DNA from: Marinococcus halotolerans DSM 16375
GTDB taxonomy: Bacteria > Bacillota > Bacilli > Bacillales > Marinococcaceae
DNA length: 64,000 nucleotides
Assembly: GCF_000420725.1 (NCBI RefSeq)
Contig: NZ_ATVM01000009.1
Span: 1-64,000, forward strand
Reading direction: 5' to 3'
Position numbers and translations under genes: made by a program
In this document: positions 39,953-49,445 of the stretch, in pieces
Layout of the letters: every line of letters begins with the position of its first letter
Position numbering within the stretch: the first letter of the stretch is position 1
Notes under the pieces: model-generated
The model's database searches: none
Told to the model about the DNA's origin: nothing
Seen by the model: the letters and a program-made list of their open reading frames with translations, nothing else

Positions 39953-41752
39953 TTAAGTGTAAAGCGTATGGACTGTAAAGAGCGCGTTTTCCACGAATCC
40001 ATGCTCTGAAGCGTGCGGGCGGTCATCTCCGTCTCCGTATCCGTAATCAAGCATGCGGTTTCGATTCAGGCAAAGCTTCACCATGGCTGGCTGAAAAAGA
40101 TTAAAGAGCTCAAAGCGTCCGGCGAGCTCCGGGAAACGTTTTTGATACGCTTCAATTGTTTCCACTGTCATTTTCCAGAATGTATGCTCTGCAAGTAAAT
40201 TTTCCCGGGCAAGCAGATCCGACAGGTAGCGGAAGTGGCAGATGAACAGTCCCGTGAAGATAAACTGTACGAGCCCTTCCGGCGGTTCGCACCGCAGAAC
40301 CTGCTTTAAGTCCTCCGGAAGACCTTCAAGCTCCGGCAGCTGCTGATCGCTCACATTTACGTCATCTACGAAGTCTTTCATAATAAGCCGTTGCGGCTCG
40401 TAGTTCTTTAATACCACGATCGTATTCTGGCCGTGCGGTGAAAAAACGGTACCGTATTTATACATGTAATGCAGCAGCGGAGGAAGCACGGAATCAAACA
40501 GCTGTTTGATCCACGCTTCTGTACTTAATCCCGACCGCTCCACGTATTCCAGCACCAAAGGCTTTCCATTCGCATCTTCGTGCAGAAGGGCCGCCAGCGT
40601 TACTGGTTTTTCCTCCTCTTCCACAGCCGTATAAATACTTTCTCTCCAGACAGCCCCCAGCATTTCTGTATACTGGTACGGCACTCCCTGCAGATGATGA
40701 AACGCGGGGTGCGGCACATCGATCGTTTCTGTTTCCCCGAGCAGTCCCACCCTGCACGTATCTCTCAGGAACGGGTCTTTGTCCTTGACCGTCTGAATCC
40801 ACTTCGTCACTTCCGGAGCAACCATTGTCCGCTCACTGGGCAGTCCCCGGTACACCAGCGTATTCAAAATACTTACCGGAAGCTTCACATGTTTTTTTGT
40901 TTTATGCTCTGTATTTACGAACGTACGAATCGATTGCTGCGGAAGGTACGTGTCTTCTGAATACTGCAATGGAATAATCCATCCTTTGGCAATGTACTCA
41001 GCGTAAAGCGTCACAATGTGATTGTCCCACTGCCAGGCATGCACCGGCATGTAATAATAGTTCTCCGCTTCTCTTCCGGCCCGGTTTATAAGATCACGAA
41101 AATGTTTTCGTTCAGTCTCCTTCAGTTCCTCTTCTATTAAACGATAGTAACCATCAGCGTGTACCGTTTGAAACGAGGCTGTTTTCTTGTGGACCGCTAT
41201 CCAGAACAAACGAACCTTCTGCTTGTGTTCAGGGGCATAAGAAAGGTAATCCTGAAAGCTGAAGCCAATGCGGCCTTTATTGTAAGTGATCCATGGATGC
41301 CCGCCCATTTCTCCTTCAAGCCGCAAATAATCCATTTCCGCAAGCTCGGCAGCTGTCGTTTGTTTGTCCAGCAAATAGCAGTCCGCGGTCAGGGTATGGT
41401 AATATTCTTTCAGTAAATGGCCGGCTGTCTCACTCGAGATCGGTGCCATTTGCTGAAGTTCAAGCAGAAAAGCATCTGCCCGCACAGGTACTTCTACATC
41501 ATGTTCTTTTTTTACGATGCTTTTTGGGTACACATGGACACTGTCAAAGAGCCGCTTGCGTGCAGAAAATGTATAAACCGCTCCAGGGACTTCTACTTGA
41601 AGCGTTTGGGGGTCGCCTTCCTTTACAATATCTGCTTCTATAATAGCTTCATACAAAAATTCCTGCAGCATCTTCGCTGTTAATCGCTGGTTCGCTTCCT
41701 CCCAGTGCCGCTGTTGGGCGACCCCAAAGGATTCCTCCGTATATGGATTCAT
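39953..41752 (-). CDS. IucC-type NIS siderophore synthetase (RhbF-like)
   Basis: A 599-residue IucA/IucC-family enzyme. It joins an activated carboxylate of citrate (or its monoamide) to an amine such as N-hydroxy-N-acetyl-diaminopropane, using ATP. Conserved blocks are GGHPWITYNKGRIGFS, YMPVHAWQWDN, the ATP-site segment QSIRTF and SPHGQNTIVVLKNYEPQR. The FhuF-like C-terminal part covers about 430-590. As the second synthetase of the operon it likely closes the molecule. It starts 39 bp after the hydroxylase stop with AAGGGAAG as RBS. Confidence 0.9.
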   Translation of the reverse strand: MNPYTEESFGVAQQRHWEEANQRLTAKMLQEFLYEAIIEADIVKEGDPQTLQVEVPGAVYTFSARKRLFDSVHVYPKSIVKKEHDVEVPVRADAFLLELQQMAPISSETAGHLLKEYYHTLTADCYLLDKQTTAAELAEMDYLRLEGEMGGHPWITYNKGRIGFSFQDYLSYAPEHKQKVRLFWIAVHKKTASFQTVHADGYYRLIEEELKETERKHFRDLINRAGREAENYYYMPVHAWQWDNHIVTLYAEYIAKGWIIPLQYSEDTYLPQQSIRTFVNTEHKTKKHVKLPVSILNTLVYRGLPSERTMVAPEVTKWIQTVKDKDPFLRDTCRVGLLGETETIDVPHPAFHHLQGVPYQYTEMLGAVWRESIYTAVEEEEKPVTLAALLHEDANGKPLVLEYVERSGLSTEAWIKQLFDSVLPPLLHYMYKYGTVFSPHGQNTIVVLKNYEPQRLIMKDFVDDVNVSDQQLPELEGLPEDLKQVLRCEPPEGLVQFIFTGLFICHFRYLSDLLARENLLAEHTFWKMTVETIEAYQKRFPELAGRFELFNLFQPAMVKLCLNRNRMLDYGYGDGDDRPHASEHGFVENALFTVHTLYT

Positions 41753-41791
41753 CTGCTTTCTTCCCTTCTTTTTAAGATTAGGCTTACAGGT

Positions 41792-43108
41792 TTACACGAA
41801 AACCCCGGTCTTTTCTCTCTCAAATTGCTGGAAAACATTTTTAGTCCGGACAGGGTAAACCTCCCGGCCTACGATTTGATTAATAATGACCGCGTTCCGA
41901 TGCGCTCCAAGCCCGAGATCCGGCGCCCCGACACCATGCGTGTGCATTTCACCGTTTTGAATAAACACATGACGGTTCCTTTCAGTCTGGACAGCGCGGT
42001 ATTTTTCATCAATCTGCAGACGCCCGTGTTTATCACGCTGCAGGCCTGCTTCGATACCCTTTAAAAACGGCTGTGGTGACGGCTGATAGCCTGTAGCCGC
42101 GATCAGCGCTTCCGTTTCTTCTGTGTACTCCGTACCGTAGTTAATCTCTTTCAAACACAGCTTCATTTTGCCGGCCGGCGTTCTCTCCATGCTCATCACT
42201 TCCGTATTCGCCTGCAGAATGATGTCCTCGCTCTCCCCTCCGATCGTCTGCTCATAAAGCTCATCGTACACCGCAGCAATGGTGTCAGCGCTGATCCCTT
42301 TATACAGAAGATCCTGCTTTTGAAGCAGCTGCTCCTTTGTGTAAGAATCAAGGTGGTAGAAATAACTAATATATTCCGGCGAAAAATGCTCCAGGCCGAG
42401 CTTGGAATACTCCATCGGGAAAAATCCTGAAGACCTTGTATACCAGCGCAGACTGTATCCATATTCAGGCCGGTGCTTTAGCAGATCGTAAAAGACTTCA
42501 GCGGCGCTCTGTCCGGAGCCTGCCACTGTAATACTCTTCTTTTGGAGCAGCTCCTTCCGGCGGTACCGGTAATCAGCAGAATGACAGACATCTTCTCCCT
42601 TTTCTGCCCAGAGGGGAAGCGACGGTTTCGTGCCCGTACCTGTCACGATGTGCCGGGTATAGTAGTATTCGGTTGTCTTAGCATCTGAACGTACCGCTTC
42701 CACTTTATACAGGCTGCTTTCTTCTAAAAAGGATACATTGGTCACGCGCCGGCCAAACCGGCAGGAGGAAAGCTTTTCCGCTGCCCACTGGCAGTAGTCA
42801 TTGTATTCGCGACGCGGAATATGAAATTTTTCATAGAAATAAAAAGCATACAGCCGGTCCTTTTCCTGCAAATACTGCAAAAAGGAGTAGGGATTTTTTG
42901 GGTCTGCCATCGTGACCAGATCAGCAAGAAAAGGAACCTGCAGGCTGGTGCCATCGAGCAGCATGCCGCCGTGCCATTCAAAAGCTTCATTTTCATCCAG
43001 AAATACGCCTTGTATTTCCGGCACGTTTTCCACGAGCGCTGCCATACCAAGGTTGAATGGCCCAACGCCTATGCCAATTACGTCATATACTTCTGTTTCA
43101 GCTGTCAC
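41792..43108 (-). CDS. siderophore amine N-monooxygenase (IucD/RhbE-like)
   Basis: A 438-residue flavin N-hydroxylase. The FAD motif GIGVGPFNLG is near residue 12, the NADPH motif GSGQSAAEVF lies in the middle, and the C-terminal ATGY motif is present as IAATGYQPSP. This enzyme hydroxylates a terminal amine of lysine, ornithine, cadaverine or diaminopropane before acetylation. The start is GTG at 43108 with AAGGAGG upstream, and it overlaps the acetyltransferase gene by 11 bp. Which amine is used depends on the decarboxylase product. Confidence 0.9.
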   Translation of the reverse strand: MTAETEVYDVIGIGVGPFNLGMAALVENVPEIQGVFLDENEAFEWHGGMLLDGTSLQVPFLADLVTMADPKNPYSFLQYLQEKDRLYAFYFYEKFHIPRREYNDYCQWAAEKLSSCRFGRRVTNVSFLEESSLYKVEAVRSDAKTTEYYYTRHIVTGTGTKPSLPLWAEKGEDVCHSADYRYRRKELLQKKSITVAGSGQSAAEVFYDLLKHRPEYGYSLRWYTRSSGFFPMEYSKLGLEHFSPEYISYFYHLDSYTKEQLLQKQDLLYKGISADTIAAVYDELYEQTIGGESEDIILQANTEVMSMERTPAGKMKLCLKEINYGTEYTEETEALIAATGYQPSPQPFLKGIEAGLQRDKHGRLQIDEKYRAVQTERNRHVFIQNGEMHTHGVGAPDLGLGAHRNAVIINQIVGREVYPVRTKNVFQQFEREKTGVFV

Positions 43109-43688
43109 CGTCTGTCCCTCCTTCAAATGTCTCCCGTCTGCAAACCATTAGAAGCCCCCGTTTATCCGGCAGATTCACCGACTTCACAGGCTCAAACCCC
43201 GCTTTTTTAAACACATGAATCATTTTGTCGTTGGTGATATCGGGCTCTGCAATAATCCGGGCTGTCCGGGCGTATTGGAACTGCATCGAAAGCATAGCCT
43301 TTAAAAGCGGCAGGGCGTAGCCTCTGCCTGTTTCTTCCGGAGGCCCAATCAAGAGGTGTACGCCCTGATCTGCAGGCTCCGCCCTGTAATAGGAACCGAT
43401 CACGTCATCTGCTGCCCAATACACTTCCCAGTAGCTGACCGGACGCCCGTCGAGCTCTCCAATGTAAAGTGTCTGATGGGCATCAGTGAGCGCCTTGTAC
43501 AGATGGGTTTGATATTTACTTTCACTTATATTCAGCTGCCAAAATGGCACCACGTGGGCCTGGTGCATCCAGCCGTGCAGCAGGTGAAAGTCGGCTGTTT
43601 CATCAACTGCACGGAATTGAATGCGTTCACCTTCCTGCCCGTCCGGCTCCCGGATAAACATATGAGAATTAGATTGCTGGGCTTTCAT
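43098..43688 (-). CDS. siderophore N-hydroxylamine acetyltransferase (IucB/RhbD-like)
   Basis: A 196-residue GNAT of the siderophore group (AlcB/IucB/RhbD type). HGWMHQAHVVPFW matches the conserved N-terminal HxW...FW block of these proteins. GVHLLIGPPEETGRGYALPLLKA is the acetyl-CoA region. It acetylates the hydroxylated amine to give the hydroxamate iron ligand. It overlaps the preceding synthetase gene by 20 bp and the hydroxylase by 11 bp, so the operon is tightly coupled. Confidence 0.88.
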   Translation of the reverse strand: MKAQQSNSHMFIREPDGQEGERIQFRAVDETADFHLLHGWMHQAHVVPFWQLNISESKYQTHLYKALTDAHQTLYIGELDGRPVSYWEVYWAADDVIGSYYRAEPADQGVHLLIGPPEETGRGYALPLLKAMLSMQFQYARTARIIAEPDITNDKMIHVFKKAGFEPVKSVNLPDKRGLLMVCRRETFEGGTDGDS

Positions 43689-45426
43689 GCTGCAAACACT
43701 CCTTTGCGGTCAACGGGTTTGAAATATGAATATAAACGGACTGTTCAGCAAGGGAGCCGATTAATTCGTCCATATCAAAAAAGCGGGTCAGCAGATTACC
43801 CTTGGAAGGGATTGTTTCGTGTTCAAGAAGGCTTTCGGTTAAAGCGGAACGGCCGAATGATTTTTCTGCATCTTCAAGCTCTTCGCGCAGTATTCGCAGC
43901 AGCTCCGCCTCTTCAATCAATCCTGAAGCTCCGAAGCCGTTAATCAGTCCAAACAAATGGTTGATAAAAAAGTAGTAACGAAAGCGTTCGTCTGCAATGT
44001 CATCTGCGCATACCGTATCGCTTGAAGCGTTCAGCTCCGGTACGTACTCCTTTAAGTGGGCTTCCTTCGAGCGCGCAAAATAGTAGCCCTGGTTGTCCCG
44101 GTAATAAAACACCTGCGGATAGCCGCCGGTAAAACGCACGACGGAATTCTGCTGGTGGGCTTCAAGCGCAATGCCGTGGGTCATATACAGCCAAAGCATC
44201 GGATGCAGGGAGATTGATAAGTACCGCCGGAACCAGTCCCGGCTTACTTCGGCAGTGCTCCGGTTTTCTGCCTGGGCAAGGCTTCGGATCAGATTGCCGA
44301 GCATACTGCCTTCTCCGTAAGCATCATGCACTAGCCCTGCGGCCAGTGACACCTGGTCGTCCATAGTTTCCTGAAAAGAGTTTTGCCGGATAATCGTTTC
44401 AAAGCCTGTTTCTTCTTCACCTTTAAAGGCGATGTACGCTGGATCACGAACAATTTCAAATCCCGGGAAAAACCGTGCTGCCTCTTTTCCAATCCGGCTC
44501 TGCATCAGCTTTTCCACTTCTACGCCGCGCGCCAGTTCTTTTTTTTGATTTACACGCAGGGAATTGGTAACCTTCACCGGAATAGAGACTTTGAACATAT
44601 AAGGTGACTGCTCATGGTAAAGTGTCCGAATGGAGGAGGTCGCTGTAAAGCTCCGGCCAGCCGGGCCAAGGTACGCTAATTCTCCCCGGTCTATCTTCTG
44701 CCGAATGGATTTCTGCCGGAGCATGGCCTCTGCCTGAAGCGGATGCACCGGCAGCAGGGCATATCCATCATCCAAGCGACAATAGTCCTCTTTAAATAAT
44801 TCTTCTGTCTCCGGGGCGTTTTGGAGCTCGTTTTTCACGATAGCCGACGCACTTTCTTTTTCCATCGATGCTTCCTCCACCTGCTCTGATGGCGCCCGGA
44901 AGAAATGCATCTGAAAACGTCCGCCGGTTTCCGGGGAATACAGGTCTCTTTCCTCTTCGCGTTCCATTCCCTGACGGCTTTTAGGGGTCGGGTGCAGCAG
45001 ATGCCCGAGCAGAAGGCCCTGTTCTGAATCAATGTAGCGGGAGACGATTTCTCCCTTCTGCTCCTTGCGTGCTTCCAAAAACAGCTCTGTAAGCTCAAAG
45101 CTTTGCAGCACCCGCTGCATCATCTCTTCTTTCCCTCCGTTATCACCGTATTCAAGCGAAAGCTCCTTCAAAAGCAAAGCCCCGGTGGTCAGCACATCAA
45201 GCTCAAGCAGGGAGCCGCTTTCCAGGGTTTTATAATAAAGCGGAAAACGAAAGATATGCCGGTGGGTCAACGACCGGTATTTCACTGGAAGAATCAGCTC
45301 GATTTTCTGATGGGAGAGCTCCACGCGGCATTGCTCCTCTCCCCAGACACCGCTTCCGGTTTCACGCAAATAACAATTGATAAAGCTCTGCATCGAAGCT
45401 TCTGCTGCTTTCTGTTTAAAATTCAA
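43669..45426 (-). CDS. IucA-type NIS siderophore synthetase (RhbC-like)
   Basis: A 585-residue IucA/IucC-family enzyme, first of the two synthetases. LLHPTPKSRQGM, YALLPVHPLQAE, the ATP-site TSSIRTLY, KVTNSLRVNQKKELARGVE and LEAHQQNSVVRF are the family blocks. It probably attaches the first hydroxamate arm to citrate. The start is uncertain: TTG at 45426 with AAGGAGG 7 bp upstream is favoured over GTG at 45429. Either overlaps the decarboxylase end by 11-14 bp. Confidence 0.9.
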   Translation of the reverse strand: MNFKQKAAEASMQSFINCYLRETGSGVWGEEQCRVELSHQKIELILPVKYRSLTHRHIFRFPLYYKTLESGSLLELDVLTTGALLLKELSLEYGDNGGKEEMMQRVLQSFELTELFLEARKEQKGEIVSRYIDSEQGLLLGHLLHPTPKSRQGMEREEERDLYSPETGGRFQMHFFRAPSEQVEEASMEKESASAIVKNELQNAPETEELFKEDYCRLDDGYALLPVHPLQAEAMLRQKSIRQKIDRGELAYLGPAGRSFTATSSIRTLYHEQSPYMFKVSIPVKVTNSLRVNQKKELARGVEVEKLMQSRIGKEAARFFPGFEIVRDPAYIAFKGEEETGFETIIRQNSFQETMDDQVSLAAGLVHDAYGEGSMLGNLIRSLAQAENRSTAEVSRDWFRRYLSISLHPMLWLYMTHGIALEAHQQNSVVRFTGGYPQVFYYRDNQGYYFARSKEAHLKEYVPELNASSDTVCADDIADERFRYYFFINHLFGLINGFGASGLIEEAELLRILREELEDAEKSFGRSALTESLLEHETIPSKGNLLTRFFDMDELIGSLAEQSVYIHISNPLTAKECLQHESPAI

Positions 45427-46930
45427 CACTTTTCCTCCTTCGTAAAATTTCAATTTCCCGTCCTGCTTCAATGATCGACTGGATTACATGATCAATATCT
45501 TTTTCTGTCGTTAAAGGGTTCAGCAGCGTGCATTTTAAAAACTGTCTGCCTTCTATTTTCGTTTTGGCAATGACCGCTTCGCCTGAAGCATATAACTGCT
45601 GCTGAATTTCTCTATTGATCTCATCCTCCTCCACTTTTTCAAAGGGATGCTCTGTGCAGTATTTAAACACCACTGCATTCATTTCCGGCTTCATTACCAG
45701 GTACAGCGCCGGCTCGTCGTTAATTTTTTCCGCGAGACGTTCGGCTTGTTTTAACCCATGGCCTATCATTTTCGCCCATTTTTCCGTGCCGAGAGTACGG
45801 AGCGTCATCAATATTTTAAGTGCATCGAAGCGGCGGGTCGTCTGCATCGAATAATCCACAAGGTTCGTAAAGCCCTCATCTCTGTCATCCTCCGGATTCA
45901 AATACTCCGCCCCATGCCTGATAAAACGAAAACTATTCCGGCTCCTGACCAAAAAAGCCCCGCAGCTGACCGGCTGATAAAATAATTTGTGAAGATCCAC
46001 CGCCAAAGAATCTGCGTGCTGCACCCCTTCAAGTTTGGCAGTTTGATCACTGCAGAGCGCTAATGCCCCGCCAAATGCTGCGTCCACATGCATCCACAGA
46101 TTCTCTTTATTGGCCGTATGCTGAATATCCCAGAGCGGGTCAATGCTTCCAAAATCAGTAGTGCCGGCAGTAGCTACTACGGCAATCGGATGATCACCTG
46201 CTTCCCTTGCCTCCTGTATGAAGGCTTCTAGCTTTCCCGCGCTCATCTTTTTATGCTCATCTGTCGGCACGCCTACTACTGACCGCTCTCCCAGGCCAAG
46301 CTGAACTGCCGATTTTTTGACTGTAAAGTGTGCTTCCTCTGAACAGAAAATTTTAAATCGAGCTGCTTCCGGAGGAAGGCCGTTGGCTTTGACATCATGT
46401 GACAATCTCCGTGCGCAGTACTCGTCTCTTGCAAGCATCAGCCCCATAAAATTCGACTGAGTGCCTCCAGTCGTAAACGTTCCCGCAGCAGTTTGAGGCA
46501 GCTGGTACAATTCACACAGCCAATTCACTACTTCTGTCTCCACTGTTGTTGCTGCCGGACTTTGATCCCAGGAATCCATTGATTGATTTAAAGCACTCAC
46601 AATTACATCCGCGCACACCCCGGACAAAAGCGGTGGACAATGCAGATGCGCCATTGCATGAGGGTGGCTGATGTTTAAAGAGGGTTTCATAATATGTTCC
46701 ATTACTTCCTTAAGCACACTATCAAAAGCATGTTCATTCTCTGTGCCGTGAAAGAACTGCTTTACCTGCGGCTCTGCTGCTGCAGGCACAGGCCTTTCAC
46801 TTTCATTGAAAAATTCCGCTATATAGGCAGAAGTCTGGCTTAACATTTCAAGAATTTTGCCCTTATCACCAACGTTGGTTAGAAATTCATTATCAAATGC
46901 GGTGTGTGACTCTTCCTTTACAACCGGCAT
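45416..46930 (-). CDS. PLP-dependent decarboxylase for the siderophore diamine (RhbB/DesA-like)
   Basis: A 504-residue group II decarboxylase. The PLP lysine is in VDLHKLFYQP, the cofactor Asp is in HVDAAFGG, and the stacking His is in EEAHFTVKKSA. TTGGTQSN and SWDQSPAATTVE are typical of L-2,4-diaminobutyrate, lysine and aromatic amino acid decarboxylases. In a siderophore operon it should supply 1,3-diaminopropane (from diaminobutyrate) or cadaverine (from lysine). No diaminobutyrate aminotransferase gene (rhbA) is adjacent. RBS GGAGGAG precedes the ATG. It is the first gene of the five-gene operon, behind Fur boxes. Confidence 0.85.
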   Translation of the reverse strand: MPVVKEESHTAFDNEFLTNVGDKGKILEMLSQTSAYIAEFFNESERPVPAAAEPQVKQFFHGTENEHAFDSVLKEVMEHIMKPSLNISHPHAMAHLHCPPLLSGVCADVIVSALNQSMDSWDQSPAATTVETEVVNWLCELYQLPQTAAGTFTTGGTQSNFMGLMLARDEYCARRLSHDVKANGLPPEAARFKIFCSEEAHFTVKKSAVQLGLGERSVVGVPTDEHKKMSAGKLEAFIQEAREAGDHPIAVVATAGTTDFGSIDPLWDIQHTANKENLWMHVDAAFGGALALCSDQTAKLEGVQHADSLAVDLHKLFYQPVSCGAFLVRSRNSFRFIRHGAEYLNPEDDRDEGFTNLVDYSMQTTRRFDALKILMTLRTLGTEKWAKMIGHGLKQAERLAEKINDEPALYLVMKPEMNAVVFKYCTEHPFEKVEEDEINREIQQQLYASGEAVIAKTKIEGRQFLKCTLLNPLTTEKDIDHVIQSIIEAGREIEILRRRKSVEF

Positions 46931-46959
46931 ATCGTCTCCTCCATTATCTGTTATTTATA

Positions 46960-46979
46960 GATAATGAAAATCATTATCA
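46960..46979. promoter_or_regulatory. Fur box 1 of the siderophore operon
   Basis: GATAATGAAAATCATTATC at 46960-46978 differs at one base from the classical 19-bp Fur box. Read as the 7-1-7 form, TGAAAATCATTATCA (46965-46979) has one mismatch. It lies about 30 bp upstream of the decarboxylase ATG, inside a candidate promoter (TTGATA and TATAAA on the minus strand, short 15-bp spacer). Confidence 0.85.
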
Positions 46980-47038
46980 ATTAATCCAAAAAAATAAAAG
47001 CTTCTTTCCAAGCTCTTAATTACAATTTACACACTAAT

Positions 47039-47053
47039 TGAAAATGATTATCA
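47039..47053. promoter_or_regulatory. Fur box 2
   Basis: TGAAAATGATTATCA, 74 bp from the first box and of the same 7-1-7 pattern with one mismatch. It may serve the siderophore operon, the divergent PRC-barrel gene, or both. The remainder of the 317-bp gap (46931-47247) holds no other gene that I can support. Confidence 0.75.
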
Positions 47054-47247
47054 AAGTCAACAACTGCTGCGGAATTGATTCAAAGGTTGGTGATGGCCGA
47101 TGAAACAGTTTAGGTCTATTACCCTTTCCTTCGTCCAGATCGTGACTTAATAGCCACATGCCTTTGACCGTTCATGTCGTTAGTTTAAAAACCCCCCTCT
47201 CAGGTAATAAGCCGGGTATCAATAACTATTATCAGGAGGTGCAGCAA

Positions 47248-48060
47248 TTGCTCGTACGTACAAAGGATTTTCAGGCATTTTGGATCTCAGCTACCGATGA
47301 AGAAGCGATAGGCTCCATTTCCGACGTCTATTTCGACTCCAGAGGCGAATGGAAGGTACGGTTTCTCGTCGCTGACACCCGTACGTGGTTTGTCGGCGGA
47401 AAGGTTCTGCTCAGTCCCCAGCTGATTAACCGCCTTAATCTGGCCGGCCAGGCCATTCAGATGAATGCTTCGAGAGACCAGATTAAAGACAGTCCGAAGC
47501 CGGATGAACACGAACCTATTTCCCGTTCCTATGAAGCTTCAGTGCTAAATTATTACAACCTGGAGCCTTATTGGATCCCAACAGCCGGAAGCACTGGCAC
47601 CGGACCTGTCATGCCCGTAGGCGGGCCGTTTGCCCCAATGGATGACGACGATAGTAACGCACGTCCTGCCCATGACACAGCTGTCACCGGTCCGGAAGAA
47701 AATGAAATGGAAGCTGCCCGGAACAAAGAAGACTACTATCTGCAGAGTACGAAGGATCTCCGCGGCTATGATATCGATGTGAGCGGTGAAAACATCGGCA
47801 CTATCTCTGACGTGGTGTTTGATACAAACGACTGGAGCGTTCAGTTTATTGAAGTCGATACCGCTGGTGCCCTGTCAAGTAACCACTCTCTTGTGCCGGT
47901 GGAATGGTTTAATCAATTCAATGCCCTGGATGAAAGTGCCACCGCCAGTGTGAGCCGTGAAGCCGTGGAAAATTCGCCTGATTACGAAACGTCCATGACG
48001 CTGACCGATGATTACGGCGAAGAAATCCGCCGTCACTTCGGCAGCCCGTCGAACAGATAA
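47248..48060 (+). CDS. tandem PRC-barrel domain protein
   Basis: A 270-residue protein with two PRC-barrel domains, at about 1-80 (EEAIGSISDVYFDSRGEWKVRFLVAD) and 165-255 (GENIGTISDVVFDTNDWSVQFIEVD). An acidic, Pro/Gly-rich linker joins them. The start is TTG at 47248, chosen for AGGAGGTG 8 bp upstream; the longer frame upstream lacks an RBS. PRC-barrel proteins of this kind are common in salt- or stress-adapted bacteria, but their function is unproven. The gene is divergent from the siderophore operon and near Fur box 2. Confidence 0.78.
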   Translation: MLVRTKDFQAFWISATDEEAIGSISDVYFDSRGEWKVRFLVADTRTWFVGGKVLLSPQLINRLNLAGQAIQMNASRDQIKDSPKPDEHEPISRSYEASVLNYYNLEPYWIPTAGSTGTGPVMPVGGPFAPMDDDDSNARPAHDTAVTGPEENEMEAARNKEDYYLQSTKDLRGYDIDVSGENIGTISDVVFDTNDWSVQFIEVDTAGALSSNHSLVPVEWFNQFNALDESATASVSREAVENSPDYETSMTLTDDYGEEIRRHFGSPSNR

Positions 48061-48182
48061 ACGCCAGACTCCCGCTGCTTAACTGCAGCGGGCTTTTTTA
48101 TGCGTGCCGGAACCAGAACCTCTGTGATATGTTAAAATAAATAAGCTAATAATCCTTCAAACAGCTCAGGAGTGGACTACCA

Positions 48183-49358
48183 ATGGATAAAAAAGATATC
48201 GCCGATCTTCGCAGGCAGTTAAAGACAGACAATGACCTGCTCACAATCTCCGACATTTTTAACGTTTACATAATGAAAGAAACAACCGATATTTATCACC
48301 ACCAGAGCCAGCCGTTCGAAATGCTCGACAGCGACCAGCAGGAGCTGTTTATGGCCAATTTCAAAAAGGTTCTCACCGGGCAGCTGGATGAAAAGCTGTT
48401 CGAACTGAAATTCCAGCAGGACGCAGAAGACTCCAGTCAGTTCATTCTTCATAAAGGCCTCTTAAGCCGCAATGTTGAAGACTGGAAGGAACAAATGCTT
48501 CGCATGACCGAGAAAATGATCGAAGACCATCCGTATGAAAAGGACACCGTTATTACCTTTATCCGTGCCGAGTATTTAAAGCCGGCCAAACAGCGGAGCG
48601 AAGAGGCAGAAACGAGCGGACGCGATGCGGTGTATTCCAATGCTTTCATTCTCTGCAGTATTAATAAGACAGAAGAGCCGAAAAAAGAAATGCAGTTCGA
48701 CTACATTGAGAAGGAATTTAAATACAAGGTCGAGGCCGATCCAGTCATTGATCTTAAGCATCCGCTGGCCGGCTTTTTGTTCCCCGCAATGACCGAGGGA
48801 GCCGCTGACGTCAACCGTGTCCTTTATGCGGCATCAAAGCCCAACGAACCGGACTACCGGTTTATCGAAGACGTGCTGAACGGCGAAGAAATCGTCACGG
48901 CCAAAGAAAACAAAACCGTGTTCGAGGATATTGTAAGAGACGTAGTTGGCGATCAGATGAACCCCTCCACGCTTGCGAACGTCTACGGGGAAATCCACCG
49001 GGTCGTTGAAGAAAACGAAGAGGACACCCCGCCGATGCTTGACTATAAGGACGTCGAACGGGTACTGCAGCAGAGCGGCGAGCAGGTGGACACCGACAAA
49101 GTAAAAACGGCCTTTCAGCGGGTGACCGATAACGAAACGTATGAACTCAAAGCCAACAGCATCGTGCCGAAATACAACTCCAAATCCATTAAAATCAACA
49201 CGAAGATCGCCAATATTTCGATCAGCCCGCAGGATCTCGAATATGTGAGACAGGTCAACTATCAGGGAAAACGCTGCATTATGATTGAAATTGAAGAGGA
49301 CGCAGAGATCGAAGGCTTTAAAATGCTGCCGGAGGCCTTTGGCGAAGAGACTCCGTAA
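48183..49358 (+). CDS. DUF4317-family protein
   Basis: A 391-residue soluble, acidic protein. The opening MDKKDIADLRRQLK with ISDIFNVYIMKE and the block LTGQLDEKLFELKF are typical of DUF4317, a family in Firmicutes without known function. The C-terminal part has an alpha/beta pattern (INTKIANISISPQDLEYV). No catalytic motif is visible. It has an RBS with CAGGAG and ends in a strong terminator, so it is monocistronic. Confidence 0.8.
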   Translation: MDKKDIADLRRQLKTDNDLLTISDIFNVYIMKETTDIYHHQSQPFEMLDSDQQELFMANFKKVLTGQLDEKLFELKFQQDAEDSSQFILHKGLLSRNVEDWKEQMLRMTEKMIEDHPYEKDTVITFIRAEYLKPAKQRSEEAETSGRDAVYSNAFILCSINKTEEPKKEMQFDYIEKEFKYKVEADPVIDLKHPLAGFLFPAMTEGAADVNRVLYAASKPNEPDYRFIEDVLNGEEIVTAKENKTVFEDIVRDVVGDQMNPSTLANVYGEIHRVVEENEEDTPPMLDYKDVERVLQQSGEQVDTDKVKTAFQRVTDNETYELKANSIVPKYNSKSIKINTKIANISISPQDLEYVRQVNYQGKRCIMIEIEEDAEIEGFKMLPEAFGEETP

Positions 49359-49362
49359 TAAC

Positions 49363-49401
49363 ACAAGGAAGGCCCCGGGCGCGGGACCTTCCTTGTTTTT
49401 T
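49363..49401 (+). terminator. terminator after the DUF4317 gene
   Basis: ACAAGGAAGG / CCTTCCTTGT (49363-49372, 49387-49396) with a GC-rich loop, T run on the + strand. Confidence 0.8.
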
Positions 49402-49445
49402 AGTATACTGTTGAGCGGCCGGTATGCTTTCTGCATCGTTCCCTC

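Noticed and set aside
47183-47219. sigma-B promoter before the PRC-barrel gene (GTTTAA and GGGTAT)
   Set aside because: The two boxes are 25 bp apart, far beyond the 13-15 bp that sigma-B needs.
47158-47247. 30-residue upstream extension of the PRC-barrel gene
   Set aside because: No RBS at 47158, whereas AGGAGGTG stands right before the TTG at 47248.
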